Shown here: one piece after another, positions 1-11,612 of the stretch | Numbering within the stretch: the first letter of the stretch is position 1 | Layout: the number at the start of each line of letters is the position of its first letter | Assembly: GCA_032173965.1 (NCBI GenBank) | Contig: CM063290.1 | Location: 6,027,501 to 6,091,500 of the forward strand | Direction: 5' to 3' | DNA from: Sitta carolinensis | Taxonomy: Eukaryota > Chordata > Aves > Passeriformes > Sittidae | DNA length: 64,000 nucleotides | Notes under the pieces: model-generated | Told to the model about the DNA's origin: nothing | Databases searched by the model: none | The model's input: only the letters and a program-made list of their open reading frames with translations | Translations under genes and position numbers: made by a program

Positions 1-1035
1 TCCAACAGAAATAGATATCTTTCAATGGACATAAAACAGTCCCTTTCATGCAGCTGAGCTGAGAAATCTTTCTCTCATGTAGGTAATGAAAAATACACAT
101 ACACTGTGATAGATGTAGTTCTGCATATGGCTAGAAATTCACTTTTTTTGTAATTACCTTTTCTTCCTGGTCTTTCTTCCTTTCTTTAACAGTCATCCAG
201 TGGACAGTTTCATGAAGACAACCTTAAGAACAGAAATCTCACTGTTTTCTAAAGAAAAGAGAAAACATAAGGCTTCTAAGTGCTATATTTACCACACTAA
301 ATCCCCAGGTGGTTACACCCACAACCTAACTTCACTGGCTGATTTTAGCAGGAAAAAGAAAAAGGCAAATATACTTTCTATATCCACAAACTGGGAAATA
401 GATAGGAGGATGCTGTGCTTTCAGAAGGCATTAAAGAGGGGAAAAAGGGGAAAGATTAAATGCTTTTGTTTTTCTCTACTGTTTTTTAAAAGACATAGAG
501 GAAACACTTCTCTTTATTTTAGTGTACTTTTATCAAATTTTTTTTCTAATGGTTTTGGACCCATGAGAACTGCTTTTAAAATTGTGATGACAAATTCATA
601 TTCTAGAAGGAATCTGAATGTGTTATCATGCTTTCCAAAATATATCAACTTGCACATTACTTAACATTAGATAAAACCTGGCTCATTGCACTCATAAACC
701 AAGACATTTTAAAAACTCTGCATTCTTGTGTATAATCTCATTTACTTGTCTAATCTATCTAATTAAGAAAATAATTAAAAGTGGTAAAGAAACACCATTT
801 AATATATGGTCATAATAATTTCTTTATGCCATAGCAATCACGATTTCTAATTATAGTTGGTCAAATAGCATTTGAAGTAGATGTGATCTGTCTTTGCTTT
901 GTCTGACCTTTGCCTTTCAGTGACCTGAAAAAAATGTCAATTGTTAAACAAATTATTAAAAAGGTAACATTCAGTTAGACAGAAAACTACCTCTCAGACA
1001 AATGGTATAATATATACTAAGCAAGGTTAGATAGA
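1..1035. other. AT-rich non-coding stretch, no gene recognised
   Basis: An open plus-strand frame of 154 codons runs from 200 to 664. Its translation is rich in Lys, Phe and Ser, has no recognisable domain, and is not bounded by convincing splice signals, so I read it as chance. Homopolymer T and A tracts are frequent. I see no repeat family and no RNA gene here. Confidence 0.6.
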
Positions 1036-1118
1036 GACAGGATGTTTAAAATTAGGAAATAAGAATAATTTTAGAATCAATAAGGTCAAAAAAGACCTCC
1101 TAGATGATCAAGTTCAAT
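1036..1118 (-). mobile_element. Possible old CR1 LINE 3'-end fragment (minus orientation)
   Basis: The segment contains TTTTAGAATCAATAAGG followed by AAAAAAGACCTCCTAGATGATCAAG. This resembles the reverse complement of the avian CR1 3' end, where an AGAATCA-AAGGTTGG motif leads into AAAGACCT-AGATCATC and a stretch ending in TCCAAC. It is short and diverged, and only the terminal 70-80 bp can be matched by eye. A RepeatMasker run with an avian library would settle it. Chance similarity remains possible. Confidence 0.4.
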
Positions 1119-2181
1119 GAATTTTTATCTTTCTGAACAAATATATAAATGTTAATAAGTACAAAGCAGCTTACCTTTTCTTTTCTTACTAAGTGGATTT
1201 CAGTATCTACAAACATAAATTTGGAGTACATGCTCAGTTCTGAGCATGGCCAGCAATGATCAGCTACAGGAAGACAAAACTGCCAAAGTTTGGTGGAGAA
1301 TACTGAGCAGTCTCTTGAGCTATTTATGCATCTGACAAACTTTGAGAAAAGCACTGGAACAAACCTCCTGCCTCCCAGGCCCATCACTGACACGACACCC
1401 TGGCCAGACCCTGAGCAAGCAGCAATTGCTCCAAGTACTGCAGCACACAGCTGTTCCCTCACTGAGGACAAGCATTTTTATTTCCTGGAGCCCAAAGGTC
1501 TTCAGCACGCTGGCATGGAGCTGGCCTCACAGGCCAGCACTATCTCACAAGTGACTGGACCCAGACCTGTCCTCAGCAAGCTGCTCACAGGGCTGTAGGT
1601 CTGTGTCACCCTCTCCCATCAAACCCCCCACACTGAGGAGGCCGTAAAATCCACTCAGTCTGGGAGACTTGTCTTATCAGCTCACAAGAGTTGGAGCTCT
1701 GCAGGTCAAATCTTGATTCTAAATTAGATTCGAGTACCTTTGAAAGTATAAAATTATGGGAGAGCTCAGCATCATCATTATCATTAGCAGCCACCCCTGA
1801 AAATGTTCCAGCAACGATGCCGACTGCTCCTTGGAAGGAAGTCAGAGGGATATTGCAATTACCAACTATGTTATAACATTTAAGTATATATTTAGCTTAA
1901 TTGTGGTAAAACTTGATAGTATTCTGTTGATTCCATAATTACTAGAAAAACTGCAAAATAAAACACATGTCTAGGGGGACTGGGAATTTGATGTGGTTTA
2001 TAATCAACAACATTGTTCACAATGACAGATCTGAGTATACAGAAATTATTTCACATTGCAGCACTGGTGCTAACACTTGCTTTTCCACTTGCTTTTCATT
2101 ACCATTGCAAAGTAGTTTTCCTAGACAGTGCTTATTTTAGTCATGGCAGAAACTAATGAATTTTTCAGACTTGTGTCTGGG
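1119..2181. other. Non-coding stretch with a GC-richer patch at about 1360-1640
   Basis: The patch reads open on both strands in short frames (for example plus 1290-1598 and minus 1100-1471). The translations are Pro/Ser/Cys-rich and lack domains. A minus-strand donor-like GAAAAG|GTAAGC lies at about 1150-1165. The exon it would end is about 32 nt long and has an AT-rich acceptor. No gene is supported. Confidence 0.5.
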
Positions 2182-2227
2182 TTTTATTATACTCCTATAC
2201 AATCTTTTATTATACTCCTACAAAATC
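2182..2227. repeat. Two-copy 23-bp tandem duplication
   Basis: Two adjacent 23-bp units both start TTTTATTATACTCCTA and end in AATC. They differ only where unit 1 reads TAC and unit 2 reads CAA. The flanks are not repeated, so this looks like a local replication-slippage duplication. Confidence 0.85.
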
Positions 2228-5079
2228 TGGTTTTTATGTATTGTACTATCAAAGAGTGGGTTGAGTATGCCCTTACTTCCCTCTGAATCTTTTTTACAAC
2301 TTTATAATTCAGAAATTTAAACTTCTCTTGACCCATTATGAACCACTCACCCCTGAGTCTGGCCTTTCCTCTCCCTCTGGGTCACTGTGAAAATTGTCCT
2401 GGGGCACCCAAAGCCTCTCTGCTTTGGCCCTGTTGTACTAAACCATGTAAAAAACAAGGCTGTAAACAGTCCCACTCTCAAGAGCCTGCAGTCTGGCATG
2501 TTTACAGGACAGATTTTAGCAAAGTAAAGAGATGGCTGAACTAGTTTCTTTCAAGCTAACATTGATATCTCTAGTCTGTACTAGGATGTAAGCACGATCT
2601 AAGTTGGTGAGACAAGGGAGCTAAATAAGTGATAGGAAAAGGGAAACTCATAATTCCATCCTGCACACAGCTGACAGGAACATGGGAATTCACAGCAAGA
2701 GACCTAGCAGAGGAGACAAGGGATTTGGGGTGAGCAGCTGTCAGTTTGAGCATCGTTTTGCCCTTTTTCAAAATTTATCCTTTGAAGAGGCATGAACACC
2801 ACCAGGGTGATTCCCAGCCCTGTTAGATCAGAGCTGCTGGGGAACCTCTCCATAAGGAGAATCCTGTAGCTGCCCTGGTGCACAGGGAGGAATCCAGCAC
2901 TGAGTGTATTGATTGGCTTTGTGCTGTTGTGTAGAGGAATGTAAAGATGTACAAAAATGTGAGAGGGAACAGAAAGTTTGGTTGGTTGATATAGCAAGGC
3001 ACCAGCAGCCAACAGACTCCAAACCCTACTCCCTATTTCTTCTGCTGCTTTTACTCAGTCAGTTCATTTTGCTCCATAGATTGATTTCCCTATTGGAAAA
3101 AAGACTGATAAAGGTCTTTCTTACCTCTGTCTGCCTGTTGTACCCTGTAGGGTCTGTGGAGTGGAAAGATATTGCAGATGTGAAATATGTGATTGCTTTT
3201 GTGGACATAGGGGTCTCTGTTACTGATTAGGTGGAGCCAGCTCTTCCCCTACATCATGAGTGCTGAGCAGGCAGATCCCAACACAAAAGTTGCCTGATAT
3301 GAAGGTGTGGAGGGGGCAGACTTAAGTGAAATACTTTCTGTACACTCTAAATTTGCTTTTTCTCCCTTGTAGAGATAAGGTTTGATTGAGCACCACTTAA
3401 TGCAGAGCAGAGGAAGGAAAGATATTGTAGAAAGGTAGACACTGTGGTAAAGAAGAGCTTTAGAAAATTAACTGCAACTGTAACAGTAAAAACAATAGAA
3501 AATCAAGACTTTCACATAAGTAAAACAGTGGGTTTTTTTCCTCTTATCTGTCGTTACAGGTGAATACTCCTTACCTACTCCAAGCTCCTCTCACAGCTTC
3601 CTTCACAGGTCTAAGGTCCTGGCTGGCTTTTATAGTAACATCAAAATAGGGGTGATGGAAAGGCAATAAAACTGGTATTTGATGTTGCAAACAGCAAATT
3701 AAGTTAAAGTATTTGTTTAACTTGAGGGTGGATAACCGTCCCAACTGAGCCCCATAGTGATTTCTTAAGACACAGCCTCTGTATTTCAGAATACCAGAGG
3801 AAAAGCCAACCACAGGAGTGGTTCCCTGCTGAAAGATGGTCACTGCTGTGATGGGTCCAGATCTGCTTCAGAGCAGTTTAGATATCCAGCAGTGCCCCTG
3901 GATCACTCCAAACAGACAGGGATGTAGCTGAGGAGAGCAGTGAGACTCACCTGCCAACACTTCAGTTTGAAATCGGCCAAATACTTGATAAACATGCAAA
4001 AACCTACTGCTCAGCTTGTGCAAGCTCTGGGGAGAAGAGCAGAAATCATGTGGAGAAGGATATAAAGGAACATAAAGCAATCCATAAGAAGCCAAACATT
4101 TACTTTCAGTGTTTATGGCAGTGATCTTCATGTGAAGATCAGTGCTGCACTAATTCAAAAGAATGATGAGAGCTTACTACAGGTTAAGGTAATGTGACAT
4201 CTCAGAAAACATTGCAGACCTCAGTTAATTTCAAATTATATAAAAAAATGTTGGCATCTGCATACTTTAAAACCATACTTCAAGCAGCTTAAGAGAAAAT
4301 TATAGCCTGCTTTTTAGTAGCATAACCTATAATTTATTTTTCATTAACAGCTCAAGTTCAATTTTGATACTGTAAAGCTAAATGCATTTTTAAAGTTTTT
4401 ACTTTCATCAATCATTTGATTTTTTTTCCTGACACGTGGCATATCTTATTCAATGGTATTGGCTGCTCTGTTTTTAAATAATATTCTGTTTTCTAGAATA
4501 CCAGGAGGATTGTATTTAGACATCTTTAAATAATGTAGTGACAGCAATTTCAATCAAAAAATGAGAAGAAAAAAATACGATGAATAACAGCAACTGAAAT
4601 AAGTTAGAAATAAGGAAGGAAAAAACAGAATTGGAATACTTTGGTTTCATTCATACTGAAGTTTGTGATGTTGTGGAAGACTTATATGGGCCTTGTATAC
4701 AAGTTAATACTGCAATAGATCACCATTGCCATCTCCTGGTAAATAAACCATATAACTGTATTCTAGATCTTTTTCTAAACAGTCATATATTGTACAACTG
4801 TAGAGAGATTACACCATAAATAGGCAATAAAGGATTTAGGGTATTTATTGTGAGACTATCATTGCATTTTTATTCTTTGCTCAAGTAAGACCTTTATAAA
4901 GAACTGCATTACAGTTGATAAATAATGGTATTTGTTCCAATGCACTCTTTATGCTGAAAAGAAATACTGCTAGTAATGACTTTGTAAATTAAGGTGAGAC
5001 AATGGGTTTTGTTGTGATTGAAACAAACAGCAGAGCTGCTTAAGGAAAAGTCCTGTAACCCAAGCAAATACCCACTCGG
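2228..5079. other. Non-coding stretch, no gene recognised
   Basis: Only short frames (up to about 105 codons) are open and none shows a domain. The notable signals are splice-like. One is a pyrimidine-rich acceptor joined to a GTGAAT donor-like hexamer at about 3533-3565, listed separately. The other is a 29-nt minus-strand exon-like segment at 3125-3153, with a good acceptor and an AGAG|GTAAGA donor, which is too short to trust. Confidence 0.55.
3533..3565 (+). other. Weak recursive-splice-like junction
   Basis: A pyrimidine tract (GTTTTTTTCCTCTTATCTG followed by TCGTTACAG) ends in AG at 3558-3559 and runs directly into GTGAATAC. The acceptor half is strong, but the regenerated donor GTGAAT is weaker than GTRAGT. 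The site could instead be an ordinary cryptic acceptor. The only nearby downstream donor-like site, CACAG|GTCTAA at about 3608, is poor. Confidence 0.2.
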
Positions 5080-5560
5080 AGAGAGGGTGTTTGCTCCCAG
5101 TGTGCAGGGACTGTGTCCCGCAGTTATCCAAAGAAGCTCCAACAGCACCAAGCCATGGCACCAGAGACAGCAGGGACAGCAGCAGTGACAACAGCGAGCT
5201 GTCACTTCACCTCCTGGTGTTTCTGATCCTTTTATTTTCTTACCACTGTCATTGTCCTTCCCGCTGTCATTTCCCATTCCACTGCCTCTCTGCCAGAGCT
5301 GCTCCCTGCACGTCTTTGGGCAGTCCCTGGAAGCTCCTGGCAAAGCCGGCAGGTCCTGTTCTGTGGGAAGGGCAGGGAGCAGGCTGGTCCCGGACCCAGC
5401 AGGAGCAGCCCCTCCCAGCAGAGCTGGCTGTGTGTCACGCCAAAGCCAGCAGGCTCTCACCTTCTCCAGCAGCCTCCAGCCACGGGGGAAGGGGAATGAG
5501 ATGTGTCTGCAACTCATTACCCTTCGGAGCAGGGAGCAGCCCTCCATGTGATGCTGAGCC
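5080..5560. other. GC-rich patch, unclassified
   Basis: This block is clearly richer in G+C than its neighbours and carries scattered CpG (GCCGGC, CCCGGAC, CACGGGG). A 212-codon minus-strand frame (4909-5547) and a 157-codon plus-strand frame (5091-5564) both cross it. High GC removes stop codons, and neither translation shows a domain, signal peptide or repeat family. It could be a decayed retrocopy, an old LTR or a small isochore fluctuation. I do not recognise it. Confidence 0.4.
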
Positions 5561-8500
5561 TTGATAAATCATCCTTTCAATCAAATCAGTAAACAGAGGG
5601 AAATGCTGTCTAACTGGCAATAAATTTCAGGCAAGTTCAGCAAGGAGTGACAGATCAGTCAAAAGGCTGTGCCTGGCTCCGTTTGTGCATTGCTTTTGCA
5701 ATGCCTCTTTCTGCACCAGGGAAAGTGAATCCCCTCGCTCGCAGCTGCCTTGGCTGCCAGCATTGACAATTAACGTGACAGGGAACAACCCTTGCAACGA
5801 GTGCTTGCTTTTTGCCATGTAAGCAAAAGAAATGTCTGCAATATTCTGGAAGAAACCAGGGCTGAAGGCTTTCTGGTTGCACTTTCTGAAGCCAGAGCTG
5901 CATCATGAAGAGCATCTACTCAAAAGCAGCCTTTGCAGTGGTGACAATTCAGTTTGAATCTTCCAGCTCAGCACCCCCACAGCCAGGACTGCAGTGGATG
6001 GGGTCAGTCACAAACACTGGGAAAAGGAGGATAAACACAGGCAGTGCAATGGCATTTTAGAGCTGCCATAGTGTCAGAAAGAGTAAAGATTAACTGCAGC
6101 TCAGCAAGAGCTGGGAAAAATTGCTGGCTGTGGATACTTGGAAGGAAAAGAGCTTTGGAACAAAAGTGAGAACAGTGTCTTGAGGGACTTTTATTTCTCA
6201 TCAAACCAATTCCCTCATGAGGGGACACAGAGCTGATCTTGGACTCACAAAGGCATTTAGAAAGCAGAGTCTATGGCAGGTTACACTAAATGATCATAAT
6301 AGCTATTAAAGCCAAAAGGGACCAAAAAACACAAGCTTAATTATTTGACTATCCCAAGGGATCCAGAATCAACACACAATACTAATAGTATCTCCAGTCA
6401 TTGTTATTAGATTATGCCTAGAAACTTTTCCCTGAAGCAACACTGTAATTATGTATTTATTAATTTATCTTTATTTGCTTTAGCTTCTCCACTCTTTAGA
6501 ATTATGCATACTTTCCACTGCAAAGAAATTCAAAACAAAGTCATCTCATTGAGGAAATGGGTAAAAACAACTGAACTCCAAAAACAGAGGAGTAGAACTC
6601 AAGAATTCTTACCTTCCTTTGGAATTTACAGGGGAAAAACACACCCGCTTTAGGGAAAAGTAGAAGACAGATGAAAATTAGAAGCTGAAATACATTTCCC
6701 TTTCTACAGAGAGTGGCACTCAGGTCTGCAGCTGAAATGAAATCAAGGACCTGTTCATTCTAAGAGCTTATATCTATTTAAGGAAATCTGGCCTTAAAAC
6801 AAGATAAAACAAAACCAAAAGAGAACAAAAATGAGAAAGGAATGCCATTCTTATTGCTCTCTCCATATTAGATACTAGATTTCCATTAGTCGTGGCAGAC
6901 TGTGTTTCTGGTGCCTCCTATGACCCTGCAGGATCCAAAGATAAAAGGAATGCAGGATCTTCCCATTCATTCCTCAATCTACTTCTTTCTAAGAAAAATT
7001 AGGAAAATTACAATATCAGTCACAATCATGAACAAGCATCCTAGGCAGGGATAGCATGGGTTGGCAAACTTAAGACACAAATCATGAAGGTTAAATCACT
7101 CCAAGGCTATCGAGGCATAAAGAAATGAGAGAAACTCTATGATCTTTTTATAATGGTTTTTATTCTAATTTTTTTTTAATTTTAAAATCTTAATATGAGA
7201 GGATGGGAAAAACTGTAGTCAAGTTTTTTGCACAACATAAATGAAGGTTGCAAGACTGACCTCCCCTTTTCTCTTGAGACTGCGTTTTCAGTAATTGTGC
7301 TTAAAATATTTTCCTTAAAGAAAAAGAGGGGTCAATAAGAGAGGCAGGAACAAAACAATATTTCAAAGACATGATGAGACGCAGCTCATTGTTGACCATC
7401 CATCTTATCTTCATATGCCACATTTTTGAGGACTGGGAGTTAACAAATAGCACTTCATCTTTTCCTTAGCATGCATGGGAAGACAAAGTCTCAAGCTTTT
7501 ACACTCCAAAAGAACTATTTTTAGGATAGATAAGTCAGAGGTACATTTGAGAAATGCAGAAAAATGTGTCTTCCTTGAATTGAGTGTACTATCTAACAGG
7601 ACCTATATAGCAGGATTATACTCCACGGCTTACAAGAGTATTGATCTGTGTGTACTCCTCAGTGGTGTTACATTCATTTCAGCATTGATCTCTCTTTCAT
7701 TACACCACTGCATCATGCACTCCAAGTGTCATCTCAGTGCTCCTCTAAAATCTGACTGTCTTCTGGTGCTGTCAAGATGTACAGATGCATTGTGCAGCTT
7801 CCAATTCAAAGCACCAATTTCAAAGTCTTATTCACACACAGACACTCCCCACCTTTTAAAATAATACTAAGGACCTACCATCCCTTAATCCTCCAAAACA
7901 GGTTAAACACAGAATGAAGAAGAATGAAACAAGTGCTTTTTCTTCACAGATTTTTTCGCTCTGTGCATTGTTTGTGTTTCCTTTCAAAGAAGCTTGAAAA
8001 TACCATTTCTTTTCCTCACGGCTCCTTTCTATTCCATTTGGAAAGCATTGATTTTGCTTCCCCTTGTGATTCTTATGCAGTGCAAGTAAACATGGCTCTG
8101 TTTAATGTATGTCCAAGTCTGTGGAATGCCATCAAATTCACTGTAGCTCTGGGAGAGAAACCAGTCACTTTGTTGGCTTACAGCTTTACTACAATGCAAA
8201 ATGCCACAATTCTTGCATGTCCAGAGAGGCTACTGGTTTGGTTAACTTGCTTGTACATGCTTTGTTCTTCAAAGCACATGACTGGGCACCAAGAATTCAT
8301 AAATTCTGATGTCAGCTTTAATAACAAACAGTTGCAATTACAGAGAGACAAGGATACATGTATCAAAAGCTCACGGCACAAAATATGCAAATATATGAGC
8401 AAAAAGCCTTCTTTCCTAATGGATTATCAAAATAATATACATGATCTTGAGTTTATCACTTAAGCTTCTGCACCTTACTTTGTGTTTTGCTTACTGCACT

Positions 8501-11500
8501 CCTGGTATAAGTTAGAGATGAGTCTGTTTTCTTCAGGCTGGTAAATATAAGGACAAAAACTTTAGAAAACCTTCTACAACACCCTACAGGAATTGTCTCC
8601 TTCCCTGCTGAGTGTGCCTTCAAGATTATGTGTTGTTTTGCCAGTTCCCACCATATTCTGTAATTCTGGGCAAAAATATCTAATCTTGGAGCTGTCTAAT
8701 TATGCCAGCCTGGGGAGCAAGTGCAGGGCATCTCAATATTTGTACCTTGGCTGTTCCATAATAATAACCCTCGACTTCACTGTGTGATGTCTGTGTCCTA
8801 TCTTTCAGACCTTTGAAACTGGTATCATATTTACCTGTCTGAGTGAAGAAAAACCCACTTTGTTCTTCTCTTGCATGTGCATTGCAACAGATGAGACTAA
8901 ACTGGGAAAAACACCTATTTTAATCTTCATGATTTCCAAGTTTTTCCTTTATAAAGTCCCCTTTTCTGCCCTCACACAGCTCTTGCTTTTTCTTGTCAGT
9001 ATTTCACTGTCAACCTATGTTCTTGCAGCCTTTTTCCTACATTAACAGTAATGCCATATTTTATTGCTGCAAGTATAACCCTCAGCACTTTAGCTACTGC
9101 ACCACAGACCCCAATCCAGTGTTTAAAGATGGGAATCCTTCCAAGAACATCCTTAGGCACTGGCACTGGATCAGACACTATATGCAAGGACGGATTTCTC
9201 ATATCCGTAGGTTAACTTCTGAAGGAAAGGGCTCTATCCAGAGGGAGAGTTACTTACCAATGTAATATTTTATGCATTGAGCTCCAGAGTGTCGCAGGAT
9301 GACTTTAAGTATCACAGCAGACAGAGTAATTTCACATAATGAGTTAGTTCTTTAAACTGTTACCTCACTTAACACTGAAACAATTAATCAGGACAAGGAA
9401 AAAAAAAAAAAAGTACTGCTTGTGCACTGCTGTACCACAATGCATTACTGCTCCCAGCTCCAAGACCTCTTCGTACAAAGATTAGATCTGAAGAACCCAG
9501 AGAGCTTTTACTTGCTTGCACTGCCCTTTTCTAATTGCTCACAATAGGAGCTGACAGGCAAGCAGTCAGGGAGACATTGTTTTCACAGAAATTGCATATA
9601 AAAGATTCAGCAGCTGTGTAAATACATCATTTTTAGAAAATGGACTGTCCTTTAGAAGCATGGAGATGTAACTCTGTCCTGAAATTATAATATCAACAAC
9701 AAAAAGACTGTTTCAGCTTCACCAGTCGCTGCTGTGGGCATGGGCTGGGCAGAGGAAACAAAAAAAAAGAGCGTAAGAAAACAGGCTGGATCAAAACTAC
9801 TGCTTGTTAATACAATCAGTGACATTTAAAGGATTCATCCAATATTTTGTTTTTTGAAAATACTTGAAAAACCATCCTGTGTAGGGGCTGAGACTTGGTC
9901 TGGCTGGTGTGGTCAGCATTCAGATACCAGGGCTGTGAATGTCAGCCTTACGTCAACCAGCTTATTCCTCTCTCTTGGATGGGAAAACATCTTTTTCTCC
10001 ATGTTGTGTCATAAGATGGTGTAATTGGGAGGGAGGAAAAGGAAGGAGATGTCATTTCACAAATGATTCACTTACAGTCATTCTTCTCTCCCCACTTATT
10101 TCACTGAATATCTGACAATCAAGAAAGGTGCAATTAGCTAAAGTGAAGAAACCGCAATATTAACAGAAATGGCATTTTAGCACAGAGATTAAACATGGAA
10201 TTTCAAGGGCTCATTTGTCAATGCGTTGCTTACATGTTACAGGTAATCTCTGAAAATCAGTCGAGTTGTGCTACTGGAAAAGACAGTGATTATTGAGATC
10301 CTGCCTCTGAGGGAGATACAGCAGGTGAAAAGAAACAAAAGTAGAATAGACAAGTGGCAAGAGCCAATGAGACAAACTCCTGATTGTAACCACCATGAAC
10401 TAATTCACAGGGGGTTTACAGGGCTATGTGAGATGCAGAAAAGTGTTTGGGGAATTTTTGTCCTTTTGTTTTGGAGGAGAGAAAGAAAGTTTACATGGTT
10501 GCCATAGTAATGTAAACTCTTATTTAAAATGCTTAAATATATTCAAAGTATTCCTAATGCTGGGCTAAATTGCATAGCCTAGGCTCCAAGCAGCAGTGTA
10601 TTGTTCAAAGAGGTCCTTCCTTGCTCACTGCCCTTTGAAAAATTTAGGAGGTTTGCTGAAGAAACATAACCACCCCTTTTTCTTCAACCTTCAGCTTGTC
10701 TCTATGTCTCAACTTTTCTGCACTCCTTTCACTTTTTAATCTTCCTCCATTTTACTGCTTCTTGTCCTCCAGCTTAATCTATGGATATTTTACTCCCTTG
10801 ACTCCACTATTCTCTTTCAGTTTCATGGGTAAACTTTGCCTTTACTTTCACAGCCCCCTGCACTCTAGCATCAGAGTGACTTTCAAAAGTAATTCATTAG
10901 CAGCTCTCATAATAATAGCTTTCAGTCAAGAATGACTAATTGTAAAGGATTGCCTTGGTGGACACAGCCACGCCCTGCACATCCAGAACCAGTGGCTGGT
11001 GCAATGAAATCCCAACCCTGTGTTTAGATATATGACACTCACAGATATTTAAATAACATTAATTTACTAATTTCCTAATCTTCCACTCCAGCAATCAGCC
11101 AGTTAAGCTCCTGACAGAAGGAGATGATCTGCACATGCAGATGAAAGGATGAGGGAAATGGGGACTCTAGAGGCAGAATTAAGAGTAAAGTGAACCTTTC
11201 ACTACTTCCAGTGTCCTGCCTCAAAGGCACAATTGCTGGTGGCTACTCTGCCCTCCACACTGTCCCAGGCAGCTAAACTTCACCCAGACATCACTTTTGC
11301 AGCCCCAAAAGATTTTAGTTAGCCAGAAGTATTCCAAATTGTGGGAGATTATCCTACATCAGTGCTCCCTGAGACGCTTCCTACCTGCACACAGGAGCTC
11401 GGGGGTGAGGGTGCTCCACGTGAACAGAGAGGTGAGAAATGAGCAGCATTATCAAAGGGCTAAGTGCTCTCCTATGAAAGCACCAAGCATTATTGGAAAG

Positions 11501-11580
11501 TTGGAGACAGATGGAACGGCCTCCAGTTTTTACTTTTTCCCCCACAGGCTGTTACCTGTAAAAATCAGTTAGAAAATGTA
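5561..11580. other. AT-rich non-coding stretch with chance ORFs
   Basis: The longest open plus-strand frame runs from 7924 to 8463 (179 codons). It has a mixed composition without domain signatures and no clean splice boundaries. For AT-rich DNA of this length, about one open frame of this size is expected by chance. A poly-A run of 14 lies at 9399-9412. I see no RNA gene and no full repeat, apart from the possible CR1 scrap near 6275. Confidence 0.55.
6266..6312 (+). mobile_element. Possible ancient CR1-like 3' scrap
   Basis: GGTTACACTAAATGATCATAA resembles the 3'-terminal GGTTAGACTAGATGATCATAA motif known from old amniote CR1 families. The match covers only about 30-40 bp, and the downstream AAAAGGGACC does not continue it cleanly. 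An alignment to reptile CR1 consensus sequences is needed. This is weak evidence. Confidence 0.25.
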
Positions 11581-11612
11581 GCCATATATATATATATATA
11601 TATATATATGGC
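11581..11612. repeat. (AT)13 microsatellite inside a 32-bp perfect palindrome
   Basis: Thirteen AT units (11584-11609) are flanked by GCC on the left and GGC on the right. The whole 32 bp is therefore its own reverse complement and can extrude as a cruciform. Downstream, AAGCTTATATAAATATATAT continues the AT-rich character. Confidence 0.95.

Noticed and set aside
200..664. 154-codon plus-strand frame near the left edge
   Set aside because: Lys/Phe/Ser-rich translation typical of AT-rich non-coding DNA. No supporting signals.
3125..3153. 29-nt minus-strand interval with strong acceptor and AGAG|GTAAGA donor
   Set aside because: Micro-exon size with no flanking partner exons. Pseudoexons like this are frequent.
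4909..5547. 212-codon minus-strand frame (the longest in the window)
   Set aside because: It crosses a GC-rich patch that is poor in stop codons. The opposite strand is also open there, and the translation is low-complexity Cys/Leu/Ser-rich without a domain.
7924..8463. 179-codon open plus-strand frame
   Set aside because: In AT-rich DNA of this length about one such frame is expected by chance. It has no domain, no signal peptide and no convincing splice or transcript context.
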